The notes beneath the pieces were generated by a model. That model was not told the DNA's origin. It searched no databases and was given only the letters and a program-made list of their open reading frames with translations. DNA of 64,000 nt from an uncultured Tateyamaria sp. (GTDB taxonomy: Bacteria > Pseudomonadota > Alphaproteobacteria > Rhodobacterales > Rhodobacteraceae), in NCBI RefSeq assembly GCF_947503385.1, contig NZ_CANNDO010000005.1, positions 124,001 to 188,000 on the forward strand, given 5' to 3'. The position numbers and the translations under genes were made by a program. This document shows, in pieces, positions 27,353 through 36,539 of this stretch (position 1 is its first letter; each line of letters begins with the position of its first letter).

Positions 27353-28347
27353 GCCACCTCGGTGCGGCTGATGGGATGGAAACAGGCCGCGCGCCCGGCC
27401 CCGTCTTCGATCCGCGGGCCGGGATCGGCCCTGCAGTCGTCTTGGGTATAGGGACAGCGCGGATGGAACGCACAGCCCGGGGGCAACGCGTCGAGGCGCG
27501 GCATGGCACCGGGGATTTGGTGCAACCGGTCCTTGCCGCGCGAGGCCAGCGGGGTCGACCCCATCAGACCGTCGGTATAGGGGTGGATCGGGGCCGCCAG
27601 CACCTCGCGCACGGGGCCGATCTCGGCCAATTGGCCAGCATACATGACCGCCACGCGGTCTGCGGCTTCGGCAATCACGCCCATATCATGCGTGATCAGC
27701 ATCACCGCCGTACCGCGTTCGCGGCAAAGCCGTTTCAGGAGCGCAATAATCTGCGCCTGCACCGACACGTCCAGCGCGGTTGTGGGCTCGTCCGCGATGA
27801 TCAGGCTGGGTTCGGCACACAGCGCCAGCGCGATGACCACCCGCTGCCGCATCCCGCCCGAGAATTCATGCGGATAGCTGTCCACCCGCTGCGCGGCACC
27901 GGGAATGCCCACCTCTTCGAGCGCGGCAATGGCACGCTTGCGCGCCTCCGACGGCGAGATGTCCAGATGCGCCAGCATCGTCTCGGTCAGTTGATCCCCG
28001 ATGCGCAGCAGCGGGTTGAGCGAGGTCAGCGGGTCCTGAAACACCACCCCGATCTGCTTGCCCCGAAGCCGCCGCATCTCGTCGCGCGGAAGGGTGTCGA
28101 TGCGCTGCCCGTTCAGCAGGATTTCCCCTGAGGCGATATGCGCCGGCGGGTTGAGAAGCCCGATGACCGCATTCCCCGCCATGGACTTGCCCGCCCCGGA
28201 TTCGCCCACCACGCCCAGAATTTCGCCCGCCGCAACGTCGTAGGACACGCCGTTCACAGGCCGCAAAACGCCGTGGCGTGTGGGGATATCGACGGTGAGG
28301 TTGCGGATGGAGAGGATGGGGGTGGTCATAATGTGCGTCTGCTTCAT
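27349..28347 (-). CDS. dppD: Dipeptide/oligopeptide ABC transporter ATPase (DppD-type)
   Basis: 332 aa. Walker A GESGAGKSM, signature FSGGMRQRV, Walker B LIIADEPTTALDV and GCAFHPRCPYTQDDC at the C-terminus. Two starts are possible: 28347 (MKQTHIMTTP) or 28329 (MTTPILSIRNLTVD), the latter matching family length best; neither has a strong ribosome site. Partner of dppF. Confidence 0.92.
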   Translation of the reverse strand: MKQTHIMTTPILSIRNLTVDIPTRHGVLRPVNGVSYDVAAGEILGVVGESGAGKSMAGNAVIGLLNPPAHIASGEILLNGQRIDTLPRDEMRRLRGKQIGVVFQDPLTSLNPLLRIGDQLTETMLAHLDISPSEARKRAIAALEEVGIPGAAQRVDSYPHEFSGGMRQRVVIALALCAEPSLIIADEPTTALDVSVQAQIIALLKRLCRERGTAVMLITHDMGVIAEAADRVAVMYAGQLAEIGPVREVLAAPIHPYTDGLMGSTPLASRGKDRLHQIPGAMPRLDALPPGCAFHPRCPYTQDDCRADPGPRIEDGAGRAACFHPISRTEVA

Positions 28348-28411
28348 GTACCGGGTTTGCGAGGGGGCGCGCCATGTGCCCGGCGCTTATGCGCGGCGTG
28401 GCGTGTTCCCA

Positions 28412-29371
28412 TCACCGCAGCCTCGGGTTCAGCGCGTCGCGCAGCCAGTCGCCCAGCAGGTTCACACTCAGCGCCAGCGCAAGAAGGGTCGCCGCCGGGA
28501 AGAACAGAATCCACCACTCGCCCGAAAACATAAAGTCCTGACCGATGCGGATCAGCGTGCCCAGCGACGGCTTGGTCGCGGGCGCACCCACACCGAGGAA
28601 GGACAAGGTCGCCTCTGCAATGATCGCCAGCGCCAGCGAAATCGTTGCAATTACCAGAACGGGGCTCAGCACGTTGGGCAGAATGTGGCGGACCATGATG
28701 GCGGGGCCAGACCGTCCGATCAGACGGGCGGCGGCCACGTATTCCTTGTTCTTCTCCACCAGAGTCGCGCCGCGCACAACGCGGGCAAATTGCACCCAGT
28801 CGGACAGGCCAATCGCGATGATCAGCACCCAGATCGCCATCTGGTCACGGTATTCCACCGGGGTGATCCCCTTGGCGATGCCAAAGATCAGCATGGCCAC
28901 AAGGATGCTCGGAAAGGTCAGCTGCACATCCGCCACGCGCATGATGATCGTCTCGGTCCAGCCACCGACATAGCCTGCCAGCAGGCCCAGCGTGATCCCC
29001 AGAACCATCGCAAACAGCACCGCCGAAGCACCGACAAACAGCGATATCCGCATCCCGTAGAGGATCGTGGAAAACACGTCGCGCCCCTGATCATCCGTGC
29101 CCAGCCAAAAGCTGTCGCCGGTAAACGCATTGGGCGTCATAGGCCGGGAAAACCCGTTCATTAGGTTCAGGGACGCCGGATCAAAGGGATCAAATGGCGC
29201 GATGAGCGGAGCGAAGAGCGCCCCCAGAACCAGCACCAGCGTCACCGCAAAACTGACCACCGCAACCGGCGCGCGGCGGAACTGGTAGGCAAAATCCGAC
29301 TGCAACGCCAGCGCCAGACGCGAACGGTCCCCGGTCACAAGCTCTTCGGGTGGCAAACGCATATCAACCAT
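28412..29371 (-). CDS. dppC: ABC transporter permease (DppC-type)
   Basis: 319 aa. An N-terminal cytoplasmic stretch precedes the first helix (VVSFAVTLVLVLGALFAPLI). The permease core has the EAA-type loop VRGATLVEKNKEYVAAARLI and GRSGPAIMVRHILPNVL. The OppC N domain text FWLGTDDQGRDVFSTILYGM is standard for the family. Its start shares one base with the stop of dppB. Confidence 0.93.
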   Translation of the reverse strand: MVDMRLPPEELVTGDRSRLALALQSDFAYQFRRAPVAVVSFAVTLVLVLGALFAPLIAPFDPFDPASLNLMNGFSRPMTPNAFTGDSFWLGTDDQGRDVFSTILYGMRISLFVGASAVLFAMVLGITLGLLAGYVGGWTETIIMRVADVQLTFPSILVAMLIFGIAKGITPVEYRDQMAIWVLIIAIGLSDWVQFARVVRGATLVEKNKEYVAAARLIGRSGPAIMVRHILPNVLSPVLVIATISLALAIIAEATLSFLGVGAPATKPSLGTLIRIGQDFMFSGEWWILFFPAATLLALALSVNLLGDWLRDALNPRLR

Positions 29372-30351
29372 CAGTGCGCCCCCGTCCGGTCCGCCCGCAG
29401 CCGCGGGTCAATGGCAAAATACAGCATGTCCACGATCAGGTTGATGCCCACGAACATCACCGAAATCAGCATCAGATACGCCGCCATCACCGGGATATCC
29501 ACAAACTGGATCGCATTGATAAATAGCAGCCCAACACCCGGCCACTGAAACACCGTCTCGGTGATGATCGCGAACGCAATGATCGACCCCAACTGCAACC
29601 CCGTCACCGTGATCACCGGCACCAGCGTGTTCTTGAGCGCGTGGCGAAAATTCACCGCCCTTTCGCGCAGGCCACGGGCGCGGGCAAAGCGGATGTAATC
29701 CTGCCGCAGCACCTCCAGCATCTCGGACCGCACCAGCCGCATGATCAGCGTCATCTGATACAGACCCAGCGTGATCGCAGGCAGGATCAACGCCTTCAGC
29801 CCGCTTTCCGTCAGGAAGCCGGTGGACCAGTTGCCGATCTTCACCGTTTCGCCCCGCCCGAAACTCGGCAACCAACCCAGTTCCACAGAAAACAGGTAAA
29901 TCAACAGGATACCGATCAAAAACGTGGGCAGCGACACCCCGATCAGCGACACCGTCATAATCGCATTGGCCGCAAACCCGCTCCGCCGGATCGCGGTGAA
30001 CACCCCCAGCGCAATGCCAAAGCCAATCGCCAGAAACCCGCTCACGGCGGCCAGTTCCAGCGTCGCCGGCGCGCGTTCCAGCAGGATCTCGGCCACTGGC
30101 CGCCCCTGCCGGTAACTGACCCCGAAATTGCCCTGCACCGCCCCTTCGAGGAACCGGAAATACTGCACGACAAATGGCTGATCCAAACCCAGCTGCCCGC
30201 GCAGCCGCTCCACATCCTCGATGGTGCGTTCCTGCCCCAGCATGTTGTCGACCGGATCGCCGACAAAGCGGAACATGGAAAACGCGACCAGCCCCACGAC
30301 AAGCAGGACAATCGCACTCTGAAAGATTCGCTGGAGGGTGTAGGCGAGCAT
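29371..30351 (-). CDS. dppB: ABC transporter permease (DppB-type)
   Basis: 326 aa. Begins MLAYTLQRIFQSAIVLLVVG, and has the permease loop RSEMLEVLRQDYIRFARARG with LRERAVNFRHALKNTLVPVI. About six membrane helices. First permease gene of the transporter operon, followed by dppC with a 1-base overlap. The binding-protein gene is upstream at 33.3-34.8 kb, separated by small genes and an aminotransferase. Confidence 0.93.
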   Translation of the reverse strand: MLAYTLQRIFQSAIVLLVVGLVAFSMFRFVGDPVDNMLGQERTIEDVERLRGQLGLDQPFVVQYFRFLEGAVQGNFGVSYRQGRPVAEILLERAPATLELAAVSGFLAIGFGIALGVFTAIRRSGFAANAIMTVSLIGVSLPTFLIGILLIYLFSVELGWLPSFGRGETVKIGNWSTGFLTESGLKALILPAITLGLYQMTLIMRLVRSEMLEVLRQDYIRFARARGLRERAVNFRHALKNTLVPVITVTGLQLGSIIAFAIITETVFQWPGVGLLFINAIQFVDIPVMAAYLMLISVMFVGINLIVDMLYFAIDPRLRADRTGAH

Positions 30352-30401
30352 GGATCAAGCAGATATTGCCCGGCCCGGCGGGTCAAGTCGAAAGCCGCAC
30401 G

Positions 30402-30818
30402 CTACACCGCACGCACCCGATTGTTGCGCGCGTTGTGTTCCAGTTCGACCCGCCCCAACAGCTCCAGCGTGGGCGCTACATAATTCGCAAACCGCCCCCG
30501 ATAGCCCTTGCGCAGGCCGTAATAGCCGCCCACCGGGTTGTCCGCGGACCTTGCCCAATGCTCCAGCGTGCCCGGCTTGGTCGGTTTGCCCTCATCCGCA
30601 TTGCCCAGCAGCATCCAGTCGCCATGGGCTTTGAGCATCGCGTGCGCATCCTCCAGCGCGCGCAACTGATAAGACAGCCGTGTCTTGCCCACTTGCACCA
30701 CCAGCGCGGGCGGATCATGTGCCGCATCTGTCCAGACCTCGAACTCCGACGACAGGGGCGGGGTCTTCAAAATCCACGGATCATCTTGGGTGCCGGAGCC
30801 ATAGGTGACGTCTGTCAT
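30402..30818 (-). CDS. Conserved small protein, DUF6855-like
   Basis: 138 aa. The text MTDVTYGSGTQDDPWILKTP, then ALVVQVGKTRLSYQLRALED and NPVGGYYGLRKGYRGRF matches, from memory, the DUF6855 family of soluble proteins with no known function. It overlaps the SRPBCC gene by 4 bases, so the two form an operon under the divergent WYL-type regulator. Confidence 0.7.
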   Translation of the reverse strand: MTDVTYGSGTQDDPWILKTPPLSSEFEVWTDAAHDPPALVVQVGKTRLSYQLRALEDAHAMLKAHGDWMLLGNADEGKPTKPGTLEHWARSADNPVGGYYGLRKGYRGRFANYVAPTLELLGRVELEHNARNNRVRAV

Positions 30819-31234
30819 ACCTGTTCTGCCTTTGTCTTCAATGTGTGTGCAAATGTGGTGAAACTCGGGGTCAGGTCCGGCATCGTTGCCACGATCATAG
30901 CCGACAGCGGCCCGGAAAAATCCTCGCGCATGGAAAACCGTGCGCCGCCCGGCGCGGGGGTCAGCGTGAAGGTCCGCACGCCCGTGAACAGGCCCAGCGG
31001 CAGACCTCCACGCCAGACCATCCTGTGCGGCGCGTCAAACCGTGCCACGCGCAGGCCAAAGGCCCGGTTTGGGCTGGCCTGCGACCACAGCTTGATGCGC
31101 GCGCGCTCTTCCAGCGTGCCCTCCAGTCGCACAATGCCAAACGGCGCGGGGGTGCGCGGCATGACGTGGGTCAGCACGTGCCAGACGACGTCGGGCGTGG
31201 CGGCAATGTCTGTTTCTGTCTCATAAGTCTTCAC
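30815..31234 (-). CDS. SRPBCC family protein
   Basis: 139 aa starting with GTG at 31234 (VKTYETETDIAATPDVVWHV), preceded by AAGAGAGG as ribosome site. AATPDVVWHVLTHV and PGGARFSMREDFSG are standard for the polyketide-cyclase/START-like fold that binds hydrophobic ligands. The open frame further upstream runs through the divergent regulator and is not real. Its promoter holds a perfect ATATGACA/TGTCATAT dyad. Confidence 0.85.
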   Translation of the reverse strand: MKTYETETDIAATPDVVWHVLTHVMPRTPAPFGIVRLEGTLEERARIKLWSQASPNRAFGLRVARFDAPHRMVWRGGLPLGLFTGVRTFTLTPAPGGARFSMREDFSGPLSAMIVATMPDLTPSFTTFAHTLKTKAEQV

Positions 31235-31274
31235 GGGCGTGCCTCTCTTGACGACAGCAGGCCTACAGACCCTA

Positions 31275-31295
31275 ATATGACATCTCCTGTCATAT
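31275..31295. promoter_or_regulatory. Perfect inverted repeat, likely operator of the YafY-like regulator
   Basis: ATATGACA (31275-31282), five bases, TGTCATAT (31288-31295). It lies 40 bases before the SRPBCC start and 15 bases before the divergent regulator start, so one protein could control both directions. TGACA/TGTCA dyads are usual for HTH-WYL regulators in my recollection. Confidence 0.65.
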
Positions 31296-31310
31296 TTGAG
31301 GATGGTGCCC

Positions 31311-31934
31311 ATGCGCGCCGCACGATTGCTGCAAATCCTGCTCCTGCTGCAAAACCGGGGCCGCCAGACCTCGGGGCAACTGGCTGCGGAACTTGAGGTC
31401 GCACAGCGCACGATCCTGCGGGACGTGGACGCCATGACCGAAGCCGGGCTGCCGATCATCGTGCATCAGGGCAATCGCGGCGGGATCGAACTGGGGTTCA
31501 ACTACCGCACCCGCCTGACCGGGCTGGCCCGTGACGAGGCCGAGGCGCTGGGCCTGATCCTGTCCGCTGACAGCCCGATGATTTCCGCGCTGGGGCTGGG
31601 TCACGCCGCCAACCGCGCCCGGGCCAAGCTGGTCGAAAGCCTTCCCGACAAAACCCGGATGATCGTCAAGGACCGGATGGCGCAGTTCACCCAGACCCCA
31701 CCGGCACCTGTGGATGACGCGCGGGTCCTTGCGGTGTCACGGGCGGTGCGGGCGCGGACCATCATCCGCCTGCGCTTTGCGTCCCCGGCCGAACAGGTGA
31801 TCCACCCGGTTGGTCTGCATCTCGACGGGGCCACATGGCACGTGCAAGACGCGCGGGCGGGTTGCCGGATTGCGATGGCGGATTGGGGACGCATCAACGT
31901 ATCGGCCAAACGGTTTTCGGTGCCGGACGGCTGA
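31311..31934 (+). CDS. HTH_11/WYL (YafY-like) transcriptional regulator
   Basis: 207 aa from MRAARLLQILLLLQNRGRQT. The winged helix spans about residues 4-60 (SGQLAAELEVAQRTILRDVD), followed by a middle domain and a shortened WYL-type region (VIHPVGLHLDGATWHVQDAR). GAGG at 31298 favours ATG 31311 over 31302. It is divergent from the SRPBCC-DUF6855 pair and probably represses it. Confidence 0.88.
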   Translation: MRAARLLQILLLLQNRGRQTSGQLAAELEVAQRTILRDVDAMTEAGLPIIVHQGNRGGIELGFNYRTRLTGLARDEAEALGLILSADSPMISALGLGHAANRARAKLVESLPDKTRMIVKDRMAQFTQTPPAPVDDARVLAVSRAVRARTIIRLRFASPAEQVIHPVGLHLDGATWHVQDARAGCRIAMADWGRINVSAKRFSVPDG

Positions 31935-31939
31935 GGCGC

Positions 31940-33061
31940 TCAGGGATGCTGCGCCAGAAACCCGGACAGCCGCGCCAGCCCTTCGCGCAGGATGTCCGGG
32001 CTGTTTGCATAGCCGATGCGCAGATATCCTTCCATGCCCATGGCAGACCCCGGCGTCAGCAGCACGCCGGTCTTTTCCAGAAGCGCCACGCACACCGCCT
32101 GCGATGGCACGTCGATGTCGTATTTCAGCAGCGCGGTTGTGCCTGATTTGGGCCTGATCCAACTGATCCGCGGCTCCGCCGCCACCCATGCCGCCAGCGT
32201 GGCAAGGTTGCCGCGCGTGATCTGCTGGCTGCGGGCCAGCACCCTGTCCTTGTGCTCCAGCGCCAATGCGGCGAAATGATCGTCGATCATGCCCACCGAA
32301 ATGGTGTCGTAGTCGCGGTGTATCGTGATGTCTTGGATCAGGTGTTGCGGTGCTGCGATCCAGCCCAGCCTGAGCCCCGCCAGCGAAAACGCCTTGGACA
32401 TGCCTGCGGTGCTGATCCCCTTGTCATAGAGATCGGCAATGGACGCGGTGATCCCGTTGCCGGTCTGATCCGTGCCGCGATAGACCTCGTCACACAGGAT
32501 GTACGCATCCGCCGCGCGCGCGATTTCCACGATCTGCATCATCATCTCCCGGTCGATCAGGGCACCGGTGGGGTTGTTGGGATTGGTCAGCGCGATCAGC
32601 TTCGTGGCGGGCGTGACCATGGCGCGCAGCGCCGCGATGTCAGGCAGCCAGCCGTGCGCTTCGGTCAGGTGCAGCGGTTCGACATCCGCGCCGATGCTGG
32701 CGGGGATGGAGTAATGTTGCTGATAGGTCGGCACCACGGCGACCACATGATCCCCCCGGCTGACCAACGTCTTGTGAACCAGCATATTGGCCCCGATCGT
32801 GCCATGGGTGACAAGGATTCTGGCCGGGTCCTGATGTGCATAAAGCGCGGCAATGGCCTGCCGCAGCCGGGGCGAGCCTTCGATGTCGCCATAGGTCAGC
32901 TTCATGGGCAGCAGCGCGCTCAGGTCCGTATCGTTTTGTCCAGCCAGCGCCAGCAACTGCCGGAGCGTCAGGCTCTCTACGCAGGTCTCCGCAAGGTTCC
33001 AGTCGCATTTCGTCTCCCATGCGTTCATCCACAGCTCGACGCCAAAGGGTTCAATCCGCAT
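31940..33061 (-). CDS. PLP-dependent aminotransferase (class I/II)
   Basis: 373 aa starting MRIEPFGVELWMNAWETKCD. LTNPNNPTG, YILCDEVYRG and SKAFSLAGLRLGWIAAP (Schiff-base Lys) define the fold-type I core. It resembles the capreomycidine-synthase-like/aminotransferase branch more than AspC, by the text WMNAWETKCDWNLAET. Placed between the dpp operon and its binding protein, it may process an imported amino compound. Substrate unknown. An upstream extension to 33112 lacks similarity. Confidence 0.85.
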   Translation of the reverse strand: MRIEPFGVELWMNAWETKCDWNLAETCVESLTLRQLLALAGQNDTDLSALLPMKLTYGDIEGSPRLRQAIAALYAHQDPARILVTHGTIGANMLVHKTLVSRGDHVVAVVPTYQQHYSIPASIGADVEPLHLTEAHGWLPDIAALRAMVTPATKLIALTNPNNPTGALIDREMMMQIVEIARAADAYILCDEVYRGTDQTGNGITASIADLYDKGISTAGMSKAFSLAGLRLGWIAAPQHLIQDITIHRDYDTISVGMIDDHFAALALEHKDRVLARSQQITRGNLATLAAWVAAEPRISWIRPKSGTTALLKYDIDVPSQAVCVALLEKTGVLLTPGSAMGMEGYLRIGYANSPDILREGLARLSGFLAQHP

Positions 33062-33105
33062 GTCCGCTCTCCGGCTTGTGCAAGGGCTCGTCGCAGTTAT
33101 CGCAA

Positions 33106-33142
33106 GGCGCAAAGCAAAGGGCCAGACGCAGGTCCGGCCCTT
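33106..33142 (-). terminator. Terminator of the binding-protein gene
   Basis: On the minus strand, AAGGGCCGGAC-CTGC-GTCTGGCCCTT forms an 11-bp stem in which the one imperfect pair is a G-U wobble, followed by TGCTTTGC. On the + strand that pair is an A-C mismatch, which supports function on the minus strand, 110 bases after the stop at 33253. Confidence 0.6.
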
Positions 33143-33252
33143 CTGGATGTTTTGTGTGGCGCGGGGCTAATTGTTGCCAATTGCTTAATGCGCCTCTGTA
33201 ACCCATTGATTTTGGGTGGGCTGGATGGTGTCCCAGCATGGGACACCCCCGA

Positions 33253-34815
33253 TCAGTTCACCGTGACCCAGCGCAGAATAAAGAAGTTGTCGGGCCGCTG
33301 GGTGAGCTCAATATTGGCCGCCGCCCCCCAGACCAGAGGCTGCACATACATGGGCACATAGGCCACCTCATCCTGTAGAATTTTGGTGGTCTCATCCAGC
33401 ATTGCCTGCCGCTTGGCGTCGTCGATTTCCGACTGGATCATGGGCAAAAGTTCATCCACCCGCGCATTTGAAAAGCCTCCGAAATTCCAGCTGCCCAACT
33501 TCTTTTCCTCATTGGGCGTGGCGGCAAGAAAGCGGATCGGATGCTCCGCATCAAAGGTGCCCGGCGACCAGCCCAGCAGGTACATATCATAATTGTCGGC
33601 CCGCAACTCGGGCCAGTAATTCTGGACCGGCATCGCATCCAGCACGGCGGTGATCCCCACCTGCGCCAGCATCCCTGTGACCGCCTGACAGACCGCCTCA
33701 TCGTTGAGATAGCGGTCATTGGGGCACTTCAGCCCGAACGAAAATCCGTCGCCGTAGCCCGCTTCGGCGAGTAGGGCGCGGGCGCGGTCCGGGTCAAAGG
33801 CGGGCCGGTCCGCCCGCGCGTCCGAAAAGCCGCGCATCGCGGGGCTGACCAACTGGCTCGCAGGTTCCGCATTGCCGCGCATAATGGTTTGCAGGATCGC
33901 GGGGACATTGACGGCGTGGGCCACGGCCTGCCGCACGCGGACGTCCGCAAACGGGTTGGCCCCGTCTACGTCCGACGAGTATTTCAGCGCCTCCGCCTCA
34001 TGCGGGAAGCCCAGCATGATCACCCGCGCTTCGATCCCTTGGATCAACTTGACGCTGTCATTTCCGGACAGACGCGCCGCGTCCTGGATCGGCACCGGGT
34101 TGATCAGGTCCACGTCCCCCGACAAAAGCGCCGCCACGGCGGTGGCCGAGTTCTGGATCGGCGTCAGTTCGGCGCGGGTGATGTTGTGCGTGGCCGTATC
34201 CCACCAGCCCGCATGGGGCTCCATCACGGTGCGCAGGCCGGGTTCCCGCGTGGTGACGCGAAAGGCTCCGGTGCCGTTGGTGTTGAGCGTGGCATAGTTG
34301 CCGTTTTCCTTGTCGGGCAGGACAGCGTTGTTTGCCTCGGCCCAGCCGCTGTCCATGATCATCCAGTTGGCGATGCTGTCGGGAAAGATCGGGTTGGGGG
34401 CAGAGGTCATGATGTCGACAGTGTAGTCGTCCACCTTGATCACCTCGGAGACGGGCGCAAACCAGCTGCGCGTGTCCGACGCCTCGTCGCTGGCGCGCTG
34501 GTACGAGAATATCACGTCATCGGCGTTGAAATCCTCACCGCCATGGAAGGTCACGCCCTGCCGCAGATTGAACCGCCAGCCCATCCCGTCGCCGATAGGC
34601 TCCCACGAGGTGGCAAGCGCAGGCTCAATGGACATGTCCCGGTCCCGCCGCACGAGGCCCTCGTAGACGTTGTTGAGAAAGCCCAGAACGGCGGCAGAGT
34701 TCACCGCGTGGGGGTCCATGGTCTGCGGGTCGGTTGTTTCGGCCCACTTGAACTCTTCCGCAAGAGCGGGTGCCGCGCCGATACACAAGGCGACGGGAAG
34801 AACGTATCGGAACAT
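33253..34815 (-). CDS. ABC transporter substrate-binding protein (dipeptide/SBP_bac_5)
   Basis: 520 aa. The signal peptide MFRYVLPVALCIGAAPALAE starts at 34815, preceded by AAGGAT; the longer frame to 34857 is rejected for that reason. VTFHGGEDFNADDVIFSYQR is the family 5 signature. It is the likely periplasmic receptor for the dppBCDF genes further along the minus strand. A mobile element inserted about 146 bases upstream of its start. A related second receptor lies at 41.8-43.4 kb. Confidence 0.93.
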   Translation of the reverse strand: MFRYVLPVALCIGAAPALAEEFKWAETTDPQTMDPHAVNSAAVLGFLNNVYEGLVRRDRDMSIEPALATSWEPIGDGMGWRFNLRQGVTFHGGEDFNADDVIFSYQRASDEASDTRSWFAPVSEVIKVDDYTVDIMTSAPNPIFPDSIANWMIMDSGWAEANNAVLPDKENGNYATLNTNGTGAFRVTTREPGLRTVMEPHAGWWDTATHNITRAELTPIQNSATAVAALLSGDVDLINPVPIQDAARLSGNDSVKLIQGIEARVIMLGFPHEAEALKYSSDVDGANPFADVRVRQAVAHAVNVPAILQTIMRGNAEPASQLVSPAMRGFSDARADRPAFDPDRARALLAEAGYGDGFSFGLKCPNDRYLNDEAVCQAVTGMLAQVGITAVLDAMPVQNYWPELRADNYDMYLLGWSPGTFDAEHPIRFLAATPNEEKKLGSWNFGGFSNARVDELLPMIQSEIDDAKRQAMLDETTKILQDEVAYVPMYVQPLVWGAAANIELTQRPDNFFILRWVTVN

Positions 34816-34952
34816 GGGGTATCCTTTTCGCTTTAGTGGCAGAACTCTGAGGAACACTAGAGCCGAGCACGCGCGGAAAGGGAAGGGGTAGGGACTGAGG
34901 ATGGGGTCAAAGGTCGTTCAAAGGGCAGACGCTGTTTGGGTGGTCGGTTTGC

Positions 34953-34960
34953 GCAGGAAA
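34953..34960. repeat. Left direct repeat flanking the transposon
   Basis: GCAGGAAA here is repeated at 38898-38905. Read as 6 bp (AGGAAA, 34955-34960 and 38900-38905) it directly abuts the 26-bp inverted repeats; read as 8 bp, the usual IS1595 size, the right element end moves in by 2 bases. Either way it looks like a target-site duplication. Confidence 0.7.
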
Positions 34961-34986
34961 GCGGCCTTATGTATCAAACGCACCAA
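34961..34986 (+). repeat. Left terminal inverted repeat of the transposon
   Basis: 26 bases starting GCGGCCTTATG and ending ACGCACCAA, exactly complementary to 38874-38899. A match of this length at random is negligible. Confidence 0.9.
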
Positions 34987-35029
34987 CAATCTAGCTGAAC
35001 AATCGGGCCGCGTGAATCCATAATGCGGC

Positions 35030-35440
35030 ATGGAACACACGATATTCGGACTGATCAAAAAGCGCGGCGAGATAGCGGGACAGCACAAGGTCGCGCAGAA
35101 GGCCGCGGATGCCCTTAAGGCCGATCTCGACGCCGTAGATCGCACGCTGGTGCTGTGCGGCTATCAGGACGATCCCAAAGCCATAGCGCCACGCGGCAAG
35201 TATCGGCAGCTATTCGGGCGAAACGAGTTGAAGCTGACAATCATCAACATGCTGCGGGAAGCGCCTGCGGATGATGAAACGATAACCGCGCAGATCATCG
35301 CAGCGAAGGGCTGGCACGCTGACGACGCGTTGCGGGCAGATGTGCTAAAGCGGGTGCGTCACGCCATCCAGCGCCAGCAGAAAGACGGGCATGTGGTGCA
35401 GGACTTCGGGCCGGATGGGTGTTTGTGGCGGCTGGGCTAA
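35030..35440 (+). CDS. Transposon passenger protein of unknown function, 136 aa
   Basis: MEHTIFGLIKKRGEIAGQHK opens a helical N-terminal half (charged coiled coil, DALKADLDAVDRTLVLCGYQ), followed by RNELKLTIINMLREAPADDE and a winged-helix-like C-terminus ending CLWRLG. Similar proteins turn up in alphaproteobacterial accessory regions in my recollection, without known role. It starts 43 bases inside the left inverted repeat. DNA binding is possible but not shown. Confidence 0.75.
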   Translation: MEHTIFGLIKKRGEIAGQHKVAQKAADALKADLDAVDRTLVLCGYQDDPKAIAPRGKYRQLFGRNELKLTIINMLREAPADDETITAQIIAAKGWHADDALRADVLKRVRHAIQRQQKDGHVVQDFGPDGCLWRLG

Positions 35441-35522
35441 ATATAGCGTCAACCTTTACTCATTGCCTCTAATCTTGTGTGTGATACTCAGTTGAAAAGG
35501 CAACATCTTTTTGGGGAAGCGC

Positions 35523-36539
35523 ATGACGATTGAAGAAAGATCTGATCTTTTCAAGGCAATTGAGGCTGATAGAGGTTCGAAAGTAATTCTTTATGCAACA
35601 GGCAACCGGCCAAATATGGAAGCCCAGATTGCAAACGATGCTTTTGACTATTTTGTCCATCATCTTGATAAGATTTGGCCTGAAGAAACAAAGAAAATTT
35701 CCCTAATTTTGCATACCGCAGGCGGTGACAGCGCGGCGGCATGGAGAATTATTAACCTCTTGCGCATATTTTGTGATGATCTCGAAGTATTGGTACCTAA
35801 TCGTGCTCACAGTGCGGGAACTCTGATCAGCTTGGGGTGTGATCGAATAGTGCTTACGAAACAAGCAACTCTAGGGCCCATAGACCCCAGCCTTAGCGGC
35901 CCGCTGTCGCCTGCTGTGCCGAACAACCCAAATCAGCGAGTGCCTGTAAGCGTTGAAGCGGTGCAGGGGTATTTAGACCTGGCGAAAGAAGAGCTGGGGA
36001 TAGCAGATGGCCCAGCCTTGTCTCAAGTTCTTGTCAAGCTGACAGAACAGGTGCATCCGCTGGTTCTGGGACAGATTTTTCGAAGCCGGAACCAGATTAG
36101 AGCGCTTGCAGAAGGCTTGCTTGAACACCAAGGCGTTAAAAAAGACGACAGCGACAATATCGTAGATTTTCTATGTTCAGACTCAGGCTCACATGATCGA
36201 ACAATTAACCGGCGAGAGGCCGCAAAGCTGGGACTGAACGTCGAAAAACCATCACCGGAATTGTACAAACTGATGAACGATTTGTACGAAGACATTGCAA
36301 AGGATATGCAACTGAGATCGAAGTTTGACGCGATGCAAGAGTTGGGTGGACAGCCACAGGCAAATTTTGAGTGTCAGCGTGTTTTGATCGAGAGCGTGGC
36401 TGGGGGGAGCACTCAACAGTTGACTAAAGGAAGCATTCGTTTGATACAGAACCAACAGCAAATGGCCCCAAATATGCCACCTATGACCGTTACTGGTACG
36501 GAAGTTGGCGTAACATTTGATGGGTGGGAGCAGAAATAG
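35523..36539 (+). CDS. ClpP-fold serine protease, SDH (serine dehydrogenase proteinase) family
   Basis: 338 aa. LILHTAGGDSAAAWRI (oxyanion glycines 67-68) and VPNRAHSAGTLISLGCDRIV with nucleophile Ser97, then LTKQATLGPIDP, match the SDH_sah/SppA-like clade of the ClpP-crotonase fold. No signal peptide or membrane helix, so it is cytosolic. GGGGAAG before ATG 35523 sets the start. Base composition is markedly lower in GC than the neighbours. The stop TAG overlaps the GTG of a 61-aa ORF by one base. Role in the element is unknown: cleavage of a partner protein is the obvious guess. Confidence 0.85.
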   Translation: MTIEERSDLFKAIEADRGSKVILYATGNRPNMEAQIANDAFDYFVHHLDKIWPEETKKISLILHTAGGDSAAAWRIINLLRIFCDDLEVLVPNRAHSAGTLISLGCDRIVLTKQATLGPIDPSLSGPLSPAVPNNPNQRVPVSVEAVQGYLDLAKEELGIADGPALSQVLVKLTEQVHPLVLGQIFRSRNQIRALAEGLLEHQGVKKDDSDNIVDFLCSDSGSHDRTINRREAAKLGLNVEKPSPELYKLMNDLYEDIAKDMQLRSKFDAMQELGGQPQANFECQRVLIESVAGGSTQQLTKGSIRLIQNQQQMAPNMPPMTVTGTEVGVTFDGWEQK

